From Tolypeutes matacus (lineage: Eukaryota > Chordata > Mammalia > Cingulata > Chlamyphoridae), in contig JAKSZT010038955.1 of assembly GCA_026826555.1 (NCBI GenBank), positions 3,075,262 through 3,139,261 on the forward strand: a DNA stretch of 64,000 nucleotides. Direction: 5' to 3'. Below the pieces are notes generated by a model. That model had not been told where the DNA came from. It saw nothing but the letters and a program-made list of their open reading frames with translations, and did no database searches. Positions 12,345-22,378 of this stretch are shown in pieces; position 1 is the stretch's first letter; each line of letters starts with the position of its first letter. Position numbers and translations under genes: made by a program.

Positions 12345-12510
12345 ACCTGCCCATGGTCAAATTACAAGTCGGGGGCCAGACTATGACTTTCATGGTGGAC
12401 ACTGGTGCTGAACATTCTGTAGTCACAACCCCCATCTCCCCCTTTAGCGGAAAGACCGCTAATATCATAGGGGTGACTGGAGACCAGTCAAACTGATGGC
12501 CCTTTTGCCA
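12345..12510 (+). pseudogene. Endogenous retrovirus protease (pro) remnant
   Basis: One frame reads through an aspartic protease active-site triplet, D-T-G-A (GACACTGGTGCT at 12398-12409), preceded by hydrophobic residues (FMV) and followed by EHSV and a flap-like IIGVTG segment. This is the pattern of class I (gammaretrovirus-like) endogenous retroviral protease. The frame ends at a TGA (12494-12496). Only about 50 codons are recognisable, without adjoining gag or reverse transcriptase, so it is an isolated fossil. The left edge abuts the HAL1-like fragment and the right edge abuts the composite repeat. Confidence 0.7.
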
Positions 12511-12517
12511 AAAATGC

Positions 12518-13397
12518 TGATTTTGTTATAATCACGGTAGGCTAAACATTCACTATATTAGAAACCACGCATATGTCCCCAGACCTAGTTTTTCTCCCTA
12601 GGTCTGATTTTTGGAATGCTGATGATAAACTAAGCCCGATTTATTATGTGAACATCCTATATGGGAAAAGACTGTAACTTTGGGTAACTTTGGTCAGCCC
12701 TAAGAGATATAATAGGGGGTGGATGTAGCTTGGGTGACTGTGCCTCCATATCCTATATGGAGGGACCTGGGTTCGATCCCTGGGACTTCCCAGTAAAACT
12801 TTAAAAAAAGAGAAAAATATAGAAGGCACGTGGGCCACTAGGCCCCATGCGTGGTGAACCGCCAGGTCCCGCAAGCCACGCAACAAGATAATGATGTAAC
12901 AAGATTGACACAACTGAGACCAAAGATGAGATGCACTGAATAATCAGGAAATAAGGTGGCACAGGCAATAGGACACCTTTCTCCCACATCGGAGTTTCCG
13001 AGAATCAAATCCCAGTGAAGACAGGAGGAGAAGGATGAGAAGAGAGAGCAGGAAATGGACAGAGTCACCCAGCAAATGGACACAGAAACAGCAAAAATGG
13101 GGGGAGGGGTAAAATTTGATAAATGTCAATAAATAAATAAATCCTTAAAAAATGTATAGGGAAGGAAGATATAAACTATAGTTAATAGTAAAACTTCGAT
13201 GATGCTCTTTCATGATTTGTTAACAAATGTTTCACAACAATGCAAGGTGTTTGTGGGGGGGTGATGTGTGGGAGCCTAGTATGATGTTATGCATGTTTGT
13301 TTTGTAAGTTCATGATTTTTACTGAACTCTTACAGTTTATGTATGTTCATGTATGAATGATATACTTCAATAATTAAAAAAAAAAAAAAAAAAAAAA
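12518..13397 (+). repeat. Composite repeat, copy 2 (unknown 5' part + DAS-like SINE + L1 3' tail)
   Basis: Collinear with 8520-9389 (shared blocks 'GGTAGGCTAAACATTC', 'TTTCACAACAATGCAA', 'ATGATGTTATGCATGTTTG'). This copy ends in 'CTTCAATAATT' and an A run that continues into the assembly gap, so its true 3' end is not visible. Confidence 0.8.
12712..13111 (+). mobile_element. DAS-like tRNA-derived SINE (in composite copy 2)
   Basis: The B box is GGGTTCGATCCCTGGG (near 12769), closer to a functional pol III box than in copy 1. The body ('GCAACAAGATAATGATGTAAC', 'CAGGAGGAGAAGGATGAG', 'GGACACAGAAACAGC') follows, with a G-rich/A-rich tail. It sits at the same internal place of the composite unit as in copy 1. 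Confidence 0.8.
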
Positions 13398-13797
13398 NNN
13401 NNNNNNNNNNNNNNNNNNNNNNNNNNNNNNNNNNNNNNNNNNNNNNNNNNNNNNNNNNNNNNNNNNNNNNNNNNNNNNNNNNNNNNNNNNNNNNNNNNNN
13501 NNNNNNNNNNNNNNNNNNNNNNNNNNNNNNNNNNNNNNNNNNNNNNNNNNNNNNNNNNNNNNNNNNNNNNNNNNNNNNNNNNNNNNNNNNNNNNNNNNNN
13601 NNNNNNNNNNNNNNNNNNNNNNNNNNNNNNNNNNNNNNNNNNNNNNNNNNNNNNNNNNNNNNNNNNNNNNNNNNNNNNNNNNNNNNNNNNNNNNNNNNNN
13701 NNNNNNNNNNNNNNNNNNNNNNNNNNNNNNNNNNNNNNNNNNNNNNNNNNNNNNNNNNNNNNNNNNNNNNNNNNNNNNNNNNNNNNNNNNNNNNNNN
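13398..13797. other. Assembly gap (400 N)
   Basis: Exactly 400 Ns. The left edge is a poly(A) run. The right edge begins with a 29-bp sequence that is repeated in inverted orientation about 180 bp away. The size may be an arbitrary or estimated placeholder. Confidence 0.99.
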
Positions 13798-14035
13798 CAG
13801 CAGCCTCTGCCTCCTGCTCAGCGGCGCGGGCCAAGAATGAGGAAGTAAAAATAATTAAAAAAAAAAAAAAAAAAAAAAAAAAGAAAGCAGCCTCCTGCCT
13901 CAGGACTAGTTGAGCAGCAAAGCCCTCAGCCTGGTCAGGATACGCTGGCCTGAGGTCTGCAGGAGGGGGACATGGAAAGCGTGGGCAGCAGCTCCACCTG
14001 GGAACACGCCGCTGAGCAGGAGGCAGAGGCTGCTG
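13798..14035. repeat. 29-bp perfect inverted repeat beside the gap
   Basis: The arm 13798-13826 (starting CAGCAGCCTCTGCCTCCTG) is the exact reverse complement of 14007-14035 (ending GAGGCAGAGGCTGCTG). The right arm lies inside the ABCB10 pseudogene. The left arm starts immediately after the Ns. A 25-base A run lies between them. Confidence 0.95.
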
Positions 14036-14653
14036 AGGCTGTTGTCTAGTCCATCCTGGAACTGGAGTAGATGACATCCAAAGTCTTCCCCAGGAGGAAA
14101 GGGGCGGACATGGTGACGACACTGACCATGGTCAGAAAGCCTAGAGCTGCCGCCAGCCTCCAGCGCTCAAAGTCCCCAACCCCAGGAGCTTCTTCGCGTC
14201 CGAGCAGCGCCATGACCTGCAGCAGCTTGGGGAGACGCAGACTCGCCCCCGAATGGGAAGAAGCGAAGAGGGAGCACCGGAGACAGGGCGTCCCGCCTAG
14301 CGAGCAACACACACCTGCCCGCACCAAGGCTGAGGGGCCGCGCAGAGACCGGCAGCCCAGGGACCGAGGCCAGAACACACTCCCGCGCCAGGGAAGCCCC
14401 TCCATCAGCAGCGCGGGCTCGCAGCCCCGGGGCCCCCTGCAAGCTTCAGCAGGCGGGGCCGGGGCCCACACAGAAGCCGCCGCCTGGAGTTGCCACAGCT
14501 GGTCCGGGCCTGGCATAGGAACAGCTCTAGATGCTCCCTCCTTGGCTTCTGCTGGTCAGCACCCGCAGCGGTGCTCTCCGCGGGGAAGCGGAGCAGGTTG
14601 GGAATTGGCCTCCGGGTGCAGGGCGTGGATGCGCCTCCTGCCCGCCCCGCCAT
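13884..14653 (-). pseudogene. ABCB10P: ABCB10 pseudogene (N-terminal part, probably processed)
   Basis: The minus strand reads as the N-terminal part of ABCB10, the mitochondrial inner-membrane ABC half-transporter linked to haem synthesis. An ATG at 14653-14651 is followed by a GC-rich presequence-like region. The diagnostic part is '[13 protein letters not shown]' and '[18 protein letters not shown]' (about 14166-14050), matching the first transmembrane segment of the human protein (RRLAAAVGFLTM, MSAPFFLGKIIDVIYTNP). After a frameshift near 14046 another frame continues with LCLLLSGVF, GGAAAHAF and LQTSGQRI (about 14040-13935), again as in ABCB10, then reaches a TAG near 13915. It breaks off at a T-run (A-run on the plus strand). 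Frameshift, stop and truncation before the ATPase domain make it dead. The high GC reflects the GC-rich first exon of the parent. No intron is crossed in the visible part, so 'processed' is inferred. Confidence 0.85.
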
Positions 14654-14669
14654 CTTGCACTGTCTTCTA

Positions 14670-15719
14670 AAGCTGCCTTTTCCTTGCCTGATTCATGCTC
14701 ATGCTCACACAGATCTCCATTTTCAGCTTCCTGGCCATGCTCATTGACGGGCACTAGGCCATCTGTGCACTACTCAGATAAAATAGATTGATCACTGGGA
14801 CCCAGGAAAGAAGTGCCACTGCTCTCCTCTAAGTTACTGGCTATGGCATTGGACTAATTCCATTCTTGGTGTAGAATGGCAAAGACAATGTCACAAATTG
14901 CATGGAGCCCTGGGAAGGAACCATGAATGAAAGCTGCTGCCTTGTGAAGTGTCACTATAAGAATGTTCTCCCCATCAGTGAAATTGTATATTTAAATTTC
15001 TTTGATGGTTGTGTCCTACAATCTCTGCTCATAATGCTGGTTATCTTCATCTTTATTTTCATGGTAATCTGAAAGCAGCTTCCATGCATGGAGCTTATGG
15101 ACCACTCAAAGACCAGACTCAAGCAGGAGCTCCATGCAGCCAAATCCCTGGTCATGATCATGAGGATTTTTGCTTGGTGCTGGCTTCCAGTACATGCCAT
15201 ATTCTGTGTCACTCTTTCTCAGCCATCTTGAGCTAAGGATAAGCCAATTGGGCAATGAACATGGTCATTCTCCTGTCACATGGCCAACTCAGTTATCAAT
15301 CTCATTGTCTATACCTACTAGAACCAAAGCTTCTGCTATACTTTTCACAAAATCAACTCCAGGGATGTTCTCTCCAGTAAAATTTCCTCAAGAGTAGGAA
15401 TGGGATGGTGGGAGTACAGCCTGCTCTTGACCTATGACCTATAAACTGGCCTATTTGAGGAGAAGGCACAAATTCAAGATAAACAAAAGGACATGATATG
15501 AGTGACAATTCCTGTTATTACAAGTGTTTGGGCTGCTGCTACTGAGTGATTCCCCTGAGTTATCACATACTTAGCTAATATGTATATGTTATTAGCAGAC
15601 TCCAAATGTTGGCAAATATAATTTTGTGGTATTTATGGTTCCACTCATCTGCTCTTCCTATGTGGATGATTCTGATGGCTTCAATGAGTTCTAAAAGACA
15701 TTTAAAAAAAAAAAAAAAA
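14670..15719 (+). pseudogene. ADORA2BP: ADORA2B processed pseudogene (5'-truncated)
   Basis: The plus strand carries the adenosine A2B receptor (a class A GPCR) from transmembrane segment 3 to its C-terminus, without introns. Recognisable blocks: 'MLTQISIFSFLAM' (TM3), a damaged DRY motif reading D-G-H-stop (about 14745), '[10 protein letters not shown]' in extracellular loop 2, '[22 protein letters not shown]' in two pieces in TM6 (CWLP at 15178-15189), and N-L-I-V-Y in place of NPIVY in TM7 (15298-15312), then FHKI. The receptor stop corresponds to TGA at 15435-15437. An A-run at 15704-15719 looks like the retrotransposed poly(A) tail. Several stops and frameshifts kill it. 5' truncation, no introns and poly(A) are the marks of an L1-mediated retrocopy. 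Its 5' end lies about 18 bp from the 5' end of the divergent ABCB10 pseudogene. Confidence 0.9.
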
Positions 15720-16080
15720 CCTGTATTTTTCATGGTAAGAAGTAAGTGAAGTCATTTTTCTGTTAAAAACTGTCAACTATTACATTATTCAAATGCAAAT
15801 AATTTTACCTTAGAGGCAATGGAAAAACAAGAATAGGTTATACAAAAAATGTATAATTGTTCCTAGGAAGTCTACTGGAAAATAAAAGCATAATTCTTTA
15901 ATCAAGAAACTGCTATTGATTTAGGAGAATGATACTCTCAAAAATTCTTAAATGGAGTGTTATCAGATATCAGTTTTAAGATCCCTTTTTTCCATATACA
16001 GAAAATTTACTCTAGAGGCAGGAACTGGGGAAATAGAATGCTCCGTCTAGTAGATTCTGTTTCCCCTTACATATCTAGGT

Positions 16081-16114
<34 letters not shown>

Positions 16115-16540
16115 CCCCCACATCTCTCCCAAGTTCAAGTTTGGCCAAGTTATTAGAACACAAGGTGTGAAAATTTTACTATATAAAATTATACAAATGT
16201 TTGTATATATCAGATGAAGGAAAGAAAACTTTTCTAAAACAGCCATACAATAATGCTTTAAGAGATGTAAACAGATACTATAGGAATATAAACTGGAAGA
16301 TTAAAAGATATATAAGAGCATATTTGTAAATACTACTGAAACTAATTTAGTAGTATTTGAATTATGTTCTAGAGACCTTAAGAATTTAATTTTAATTAAA
16401 AGATAATAACTAAGAAGATAAATAGAAAAAATGGAGAAAATGAAAGAAGAAAGATACCAAAATGTTACAATAGAAAACATCAATTAGATTAAAAAATAAA
16501 AAGCAGGAATGGTTGCATTGAGGAAAGAACAACCGAGATA
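15720..16540. other. AT-rich intergenic DNA with a poly(T) tract
   Basis: No gene seen. A pure T run covers 16085-16114 (30 bases), perhaps the tail of an antisense retroelement that is otherwise too diverged to name. Confidence 0.5.
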
Positions 16541-17320
16541 TACAGAAAACAAATGACTAAATGGCAGAAGTTTATCAGTTTTTACCTTAATTGCTAATGG
16601 AAAAACTTTCATATTAAAGAGAAGAGATTGGAAGATTGAATGAAGACACAAGATCTATCTACATGTGGCCTGCATGAGACACACTTTAATACAAAGACAA
16701 AATGAGATTGAAACTATGAAGGTGAAGAAACATTCAATTAAATATTAATCAAAACACACTTGGAGTGCCTATATTACACTCAGCAAAATAGAGCTCATGT
16801 CAAAAAAGTTTATAAGAGACAAAGAAGGACATTACTCTCAAGTATACATGGATCATTCTCTAGTTAGACCACAGATTAATACACAAATTAAATGTGTATA
16901 CATTTAAAAATAGTGAAATCATTCAAAGTATTTTCTCAGATTACAATGGAATGAGGTTAGAAAATATAAAAGAAACAAATGCAAACTATTTACTAATATG
17001 TAGAAATTAAACAACACACTATTAAACAACAGTGGATCAAATATGAAATCACAAGGGAAATTACAAAATACATAAAGATGAATTAAAAAGAAAACAACAT
17101 ACTGAATCTTAAGTGAGTTAACAAAAACATTGCTCAGAGGGAAGTTTATAGTTTTAAATGATTGCATTTTTAAAAATTAGAAATTTTATAAATCAATTAC
17201 CTAACTTTGTAGCAAAAGTAAGTAGAAAAAAGTAGAGCAGAGTTATACTCAAAGTTAGAAGAGCAAGTGAAATAAAAAAGATTAGAGCAAAAACAAAGGA
17301 AATAGGAAATAAAAAACAAT
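16540..17320 (+). mobile_element. Old L1 ORF2 5' (endonuclease-region) fragment
   Basis: Sense, with ORF2 N-terminal landmarks: 'CATGAGACACACTTTAATAC' (the QETHF position), 'TTCAGATTACAATGGAATGAGG' in two pieces (the SDYNGM position), and 'TTAAACAACACACTATTAAACA' downstream. Stops and indels are frequent. Confidence 0.65.
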
Positions 17321-17708
17321 AAAGTGATGACATCAATATGGCAATGCAAGATGTCCAGTGAAAATGCCTCCCAGAGATTTATCAAATAAAGGACAAATCC
17401 CATTTGCTTAGAACTCTGGAGGATGGTAGAGACAAGTGAAGGACTTCACAAACACTGAATCAATCTCAGGTAGAAATATTTCCATCCTGGACACTGGTTA
17501 GCTCCCCTTCCCTTCATTTGGTTCCATGCTTTAAGGAGACACAAAGAGATAGCATGGCCTGGCTCCCTCCAACCAAAGAATGAGATTTTAGGCTAAGAGT
17601 AGCTTGTTAGAACTCCATGTATATCCAGACACAGGGACCTCCACATAAACCCAGGGTAAAACATGAGCCACAGAGTATTGCTGAATGCAAACAGGCTCTT
17701 CAGGAGAG

Positions 17709-17711
<3 letters not shown>

Positions 17712-17757
<46 letters not shown>
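17712..17757. repeat. (GA)n microsatellite
   Basis: A perfect or near-perfect GA dinucleotide run of about 46 bp. The open frame on the minus strand over it is an artefact of the repeat. Confidence 0.97.
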
Positions 17758-17761
<4 letters not shown>

Positions 17762-17859
17762 GATAGAAAGACTGGTAAGAGCTGTTTTGCCCTCACTAAG
17801 TCCAGTTTCCTAGTTTCAGTCAGCTGGACCTCTAAAGACAAAATAGACTTCTCTGAAGT

Positions 17860-18870
17860 GACACACCTTTATGGCTTTACTACATCTAGCTCCCCCAGAA
17901 GAGAATACCCTGATGGGGAAAATTGGAGACAGAAAACCATCACAGAAAAAAAGGTGGTGTTGAACTGAATTGCTGTATTATAGGATGAGTGCTGGAACTG
18001 AAAAGGAAAAGAAAAACAGGTCTCTGAACATGGGAAGGAATTTAAACAAATCACAAGAGCTGGGGAGAAAACAATGCACAAAAACAGAACAAAACAATTT
18101 TCTGTGATAATGAACAGAAGAAAGGAAGCTTTCTCCTGGTGGTGAAATAATTACACAAAAACTGCAATCTAAAAAATCACACCAGGGAAAATATCAGATA
18201 AAGAAGAGTTGAGAAAACCTAAGCAGTTTAACACAGACTATTCCAAAAGTTTAGAAAAAGAACCAGCACCAAAGAAAAGCCTTAACATAAAACAAATCAT
18301 CAATAACACCCTAGACAATAGGGACAAATGAACCCTCAGAGTTAACTCATCCAGATAATCAGAAGTCAGATGTCAGCAAAAAATTACAGGCCATATTAAC
18401 AAACCAAAATATATGGCTTAGTCTAAGGAACAAATTAAAACTTTAGAGCAAACTTAGAATTTGGAACAACTAATCCAATATATTCAAAGAAATCTAAATG
18501 TATTCAAGGACATGAAGGAAAATATGCATAAAGAGATAAAGATATTAGGATGACAATGTGTGTGGATAGTAATTTGAAAGTATAAAAAGAAACATTTGAG
18601 AAATTAAAGGGATGAAAAGCACAATAGTGGAGATTAATAATGCTCTAGAGGCATACAGAGTAGAGTTGAGAAGGCAGAAAAAAAGAATCAGTGAACTAGA
18701 AGACAGGAAATTGAAATAATATAGTAAAAAAAAACACAGAGAACAAAGAATAGAAAAAAATGATCAATACCTCAGTGACTTGAGTTACAGCACCAAGTAT
18801 ACAAATATGTATATCACGGGTGTCCTAGAAGGCGAAGGAAGAATACTTGAGAAGAGATGAAAACTTCCAA
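17860..18870 (+). mobile_element. HAL1-type (half-L1) fragment, sense
   Basis: A-rich sequence with ORF1-like text: 'AATCAGTGAACTAGAAGACAGG' (coiled-coil end, given in two pieces), 'GACTTGAGTTACAGCACCAAG' and 'CACGGGTGTCCTAGAAGGCG' (the GVPEGE position before the RRM-like domain). HAL1 elements carry only ORF1, and the gene order here fits them. It is heavily broken, and the left boundary is uncertain. Confidence 0.6.
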
Positions 18871-18871
18871 A

Positions 18872-21800
18872 ATCTTTTTAAAAAAATTTTAATGATGTTT
18901 ATCATTCACACATAAACATACGTAAACAATAATTGCAATAAGAGTTGTGAACTTTCAAAATAAATATGTATAACAACATACAGGGCTCCTATACATTACC
19001 CCACCAACAAAAACTTGCATGTTGTGAAACAAGTGTTACAAACTATGAAAGAGCATCATAAAAATATTACTATAGTCAATATCTTACACTTGGTGTATAT
19101 TTCCTCCAACCCATCTGGTTATTAACACGCTGTATTAGTATTACATACTTGTTATAGTTCAGGAAAGAAAATTCTAACATTTGTTCTGTTAACCACAGCC
19201 CAACTTCCACCCAAGATTCACTGTGTTATACAGTCCATCCTTTGCAAAATCCATTCATAGTGTACACTCTGTTGCTTTCATATTCATCACAGAGTTGTAC
19301 TGTCATCATCTCCGTCAATTTTAAAACATTTCCATTACTAAAAAAAAGGAAAAACCCACACCCTTGTATATCCCCCTATTGATATCCCTTAGAATTCATA
19401 TAGTATCTTTTTGCCATTGTTGCAAAAATGTTACAATATTGCTGTTAACCATCATCCATAAATTTCTTTAGTTGTGATTTTCCTGCATACTACCATATTC
19501 TTAACACTTTGTAAGAGAGGAACATTCTTATACTCATACTATTAACCACAATCTTCATCAACAACAAAAATCACTGTGTGTTAACAGTACCTAGATTATT
19601 TTCTATCTTCCTTTAAATTGCAATATGACATTCACAGATGACCACTTTCAGCCACAAACACGTTTATAAATCAGCAGTGTTAGTTATGCTCACTAGAATG
19701 TATTATCATTAACTCTATTCATTTCCACACATTTATGATAAAGTCTTATTAAAAATTCTATGTACATTAAGTATCAAATCTCATTCTCAATAGACATTTT
19801 ATTTCCTAGTAACCTATACTCTAGATTTACCTCCATGAGCTTACTCATCATATTTAGGTCATTAGTGACACCAAACAATATTTGTCCATTTGGGTCTAAC
19901 TCATTTCACTTAACGTAATGTCATATGCATCCCAATTTCATTTTTTCTTAAACTTGAATAGCATTCCATTGAATGTATAAACCACATTTTTCTTACCCAC
20001 TCATTGGTTGATGGACACTTGGGTTGTTTCAATATTTTAGCAATTGTGAATAATGATGCTATGAACTTCAGGGTGCAAATGTCAGTTTGAGTTTATGCTT
20101 TTATTTTTTCTGAATATATTCCCAGGAATGTGATTGCTGGATCATATGACAGGCTTATATTGCTTTAAGGAACTGCCAAACTATCTTCCACAAAGGCTGC
20201 ATCATTCTACATTCCCACCCCCAGTAAAGAAGTTTTCCTGTTTCTCCAAATCTTCTCAAGCACATGTAGTTTTCTGTTTTTATAAAAAATGATGACCATT
20301 CTATAAGGTGTGAAGTGGTGTCTCATGGTAGTTCTGATTTGCATTTCCCTAATAGCTATTAATGTTGAATATTTTGAAATATGCTTTCTGACCATTTATA
20401 TTTCCAATTGGAGAAATGTCTATTCATGTCTTTTGCCCATTTTTAATTGATTTCCTTGTATTTTTATTGTTGGGTTTTATGATATCTTTATACAACATGG
20501 ACATCAAATTCTTATTGGATATGTGGTTTCCAAATATTTTCTCCCATTGAATAGGCTGCCTTTTCACCTTCTTGACAAAGTCCATTGAAACACAAGTGTT
20601 TCAGTTTGAGTTGTTTCCATTTATCTATTTCTTTTCCATGCTTTGGGTGTAAGATTTCAGAAACCACTGCCTACCAAAAGATCTTGAAGTTGTTTCCTTA
20701 CATTCTCTTCTAGAAGTTTTATGGTTGTACATTTTATAATTAGTTTTTTCAATCATTTTGAGTTAATTTTGGTATAAGGTGTGAGATAGTGGTACTCCTT
20801 CTTTTCTGTGTGGATATCCAGTTCTCCCAGCACCATTTTTTAAATTGACTGTTCTTCCTCACCAGGGTGGGCTTGACAGCCTTGTCAAAAGTTACATAAC
20901 CATAAATTTGAGGATCCATTTCTGAACACTAAAGTCTATTCCATTGGTGAACATAGCTCTTTATATGTCAGTACCATGCTGTTTTTACCACTGTAGCTAA
21001 GCAATGTTTTTAAGTCAGAAAGTAAGAATCTTAGAACTTCATCCTTCATTTTAAAGATATTGTAGCCTGTTTGGAACTTATGCCTTTCCAAATTTATTTG
21101 ATAATTGGCCTTTCCAAGTCCATAAAAAAGGATTTTGAAAGTTTTATTGGGAATGCATTAAATCTGTAGATAAATTTAGGTAGAACTGACATATTCACAG
21201 TATTGAGTCTTCCAATCCATGAGTATGGAATATTCTTCCATTTATTTAGGTCTTCTTTGTTTTATTTATCAATGGTTTGTAGTTTTCTGAGTACAAGTAC
21301 TGTATATTCTTGGTTAATTTTTTATTAAATATTTGATTCTTTAAGTCACTATAATAAATGGCATTTTTTCTTGACTTCCTCCTCAGAATATTCATTCATA
21401 ATGTATATAATTGTGATGGATTTTTGCAAATTCCTGTTGTATCCTGCCACTTTACTGAACTCATCTATTAGTTCTAGTAGCTTTTTTGTGGATTTGGGGG
21501 GATTTTTTTTAGATATAGGGTTATGTCATGAGCAAATTATGAATGTTTTATGCCTTCATTCCAAGTGGATACATTTTATTTCTTGTTCTTGACTCATTGC
21601 TCTAACTAGAACTTCTAGCACCATATTAAATAAAAGTAGCTATACTGGGCATACTTGTCTTGTTCCCAGTATCAGCAGGAAAGTATTTTACAACTATTAG
21701 TATTTTACAACTGAGTACAATGTTAATTGTGGGTTTTTCCTCTATTCACTTTATGAAGTTCAGAATGTTTCCTCCTATCCCTATGTTTCAGAGAGTTTTC

Positions 21801-22378
21801 ATCAAGTAAGGATATTTGATTTTGTCAAATGTCTTTTCTGTGCTGATCAAGATGATCATGTGATTTTGTCTTCTAAATCTAGAAAAGTGATGTATTACAC
21901 GGATTGGTTTTCTTTTGTTGAAAAACCCTGGCATAGCTGGGATAAATCCCACTTAGTCATGAAGTATAATTCTTTAATGTGCTACTGGTTCAATTAGTAA
22001 GTATTATGTTAAGGATTTCTGCATCTATATTCATTGGAGAAATTGAACTTTTTTTCTTTTTACATGGTATCTTTATCAGGCTTTGGTATTAGGGTGATGT
22101 TGGCTTCATAGAATGAGTTTGGTAGCATTTTCCCCTTTCTGTTTTTTAAAAAGTTTGAGTAAGATTTGTATTAATTCTTCTTTGATTGATGTATTTCACT
22201 TGTGAAGCCATCTGGTCTTGTGGTATTCCTTGTTAGGAGGTTTTTGATCACTATACCCATCTCTTTATTTGTGATTTGTTTGTTGAGGTCTTCTATTTCT
22301 TCCAGGGTCAATGTACATTGTACATGTGTTTCTAGCATTTGTCCTTTTGTCTACATTTTCTAGTTTGTTGGCATACAG
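18872..22378 (-). mobile_element. L1 element, antisense, truncated in ORF2
   Basis: Reading the minus strand from 22378 gives ORF2 from just upstream of the reverse-transcriptase domain to the C-terminal region, then a 3'UTR ending near 18872. Landmarks on the plus strand: 'GTTGATGGACACTTGGGTTG' and 'GGATCATATGACAG' (C-terminal region), and the RT active site near 21525, where F-A-D-D reads F-A-H-D. The 3' end matches the L1 tail of the two composite repeats. Many stops are present. The 5' break at 22378 joins directly to a second L1 in the opposite direction. Confidence 0.85.

Noticed and set aside
13367..14122. A 251-codon minus-strand open frame
   Set aside because: More than half of it is the N gap and flanking poly(A) runs.
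14071..14670. A 199-codon plus-strand open frame
   Set aside because: It is the opposite strand of the GC-rich ABCB10 pseudogene. The minus strand has clear homology; this frame has none.
17593..17841. An open frame rich in Ser-Leu
   Set aside because: Translation of the (GA)n microsatellite.
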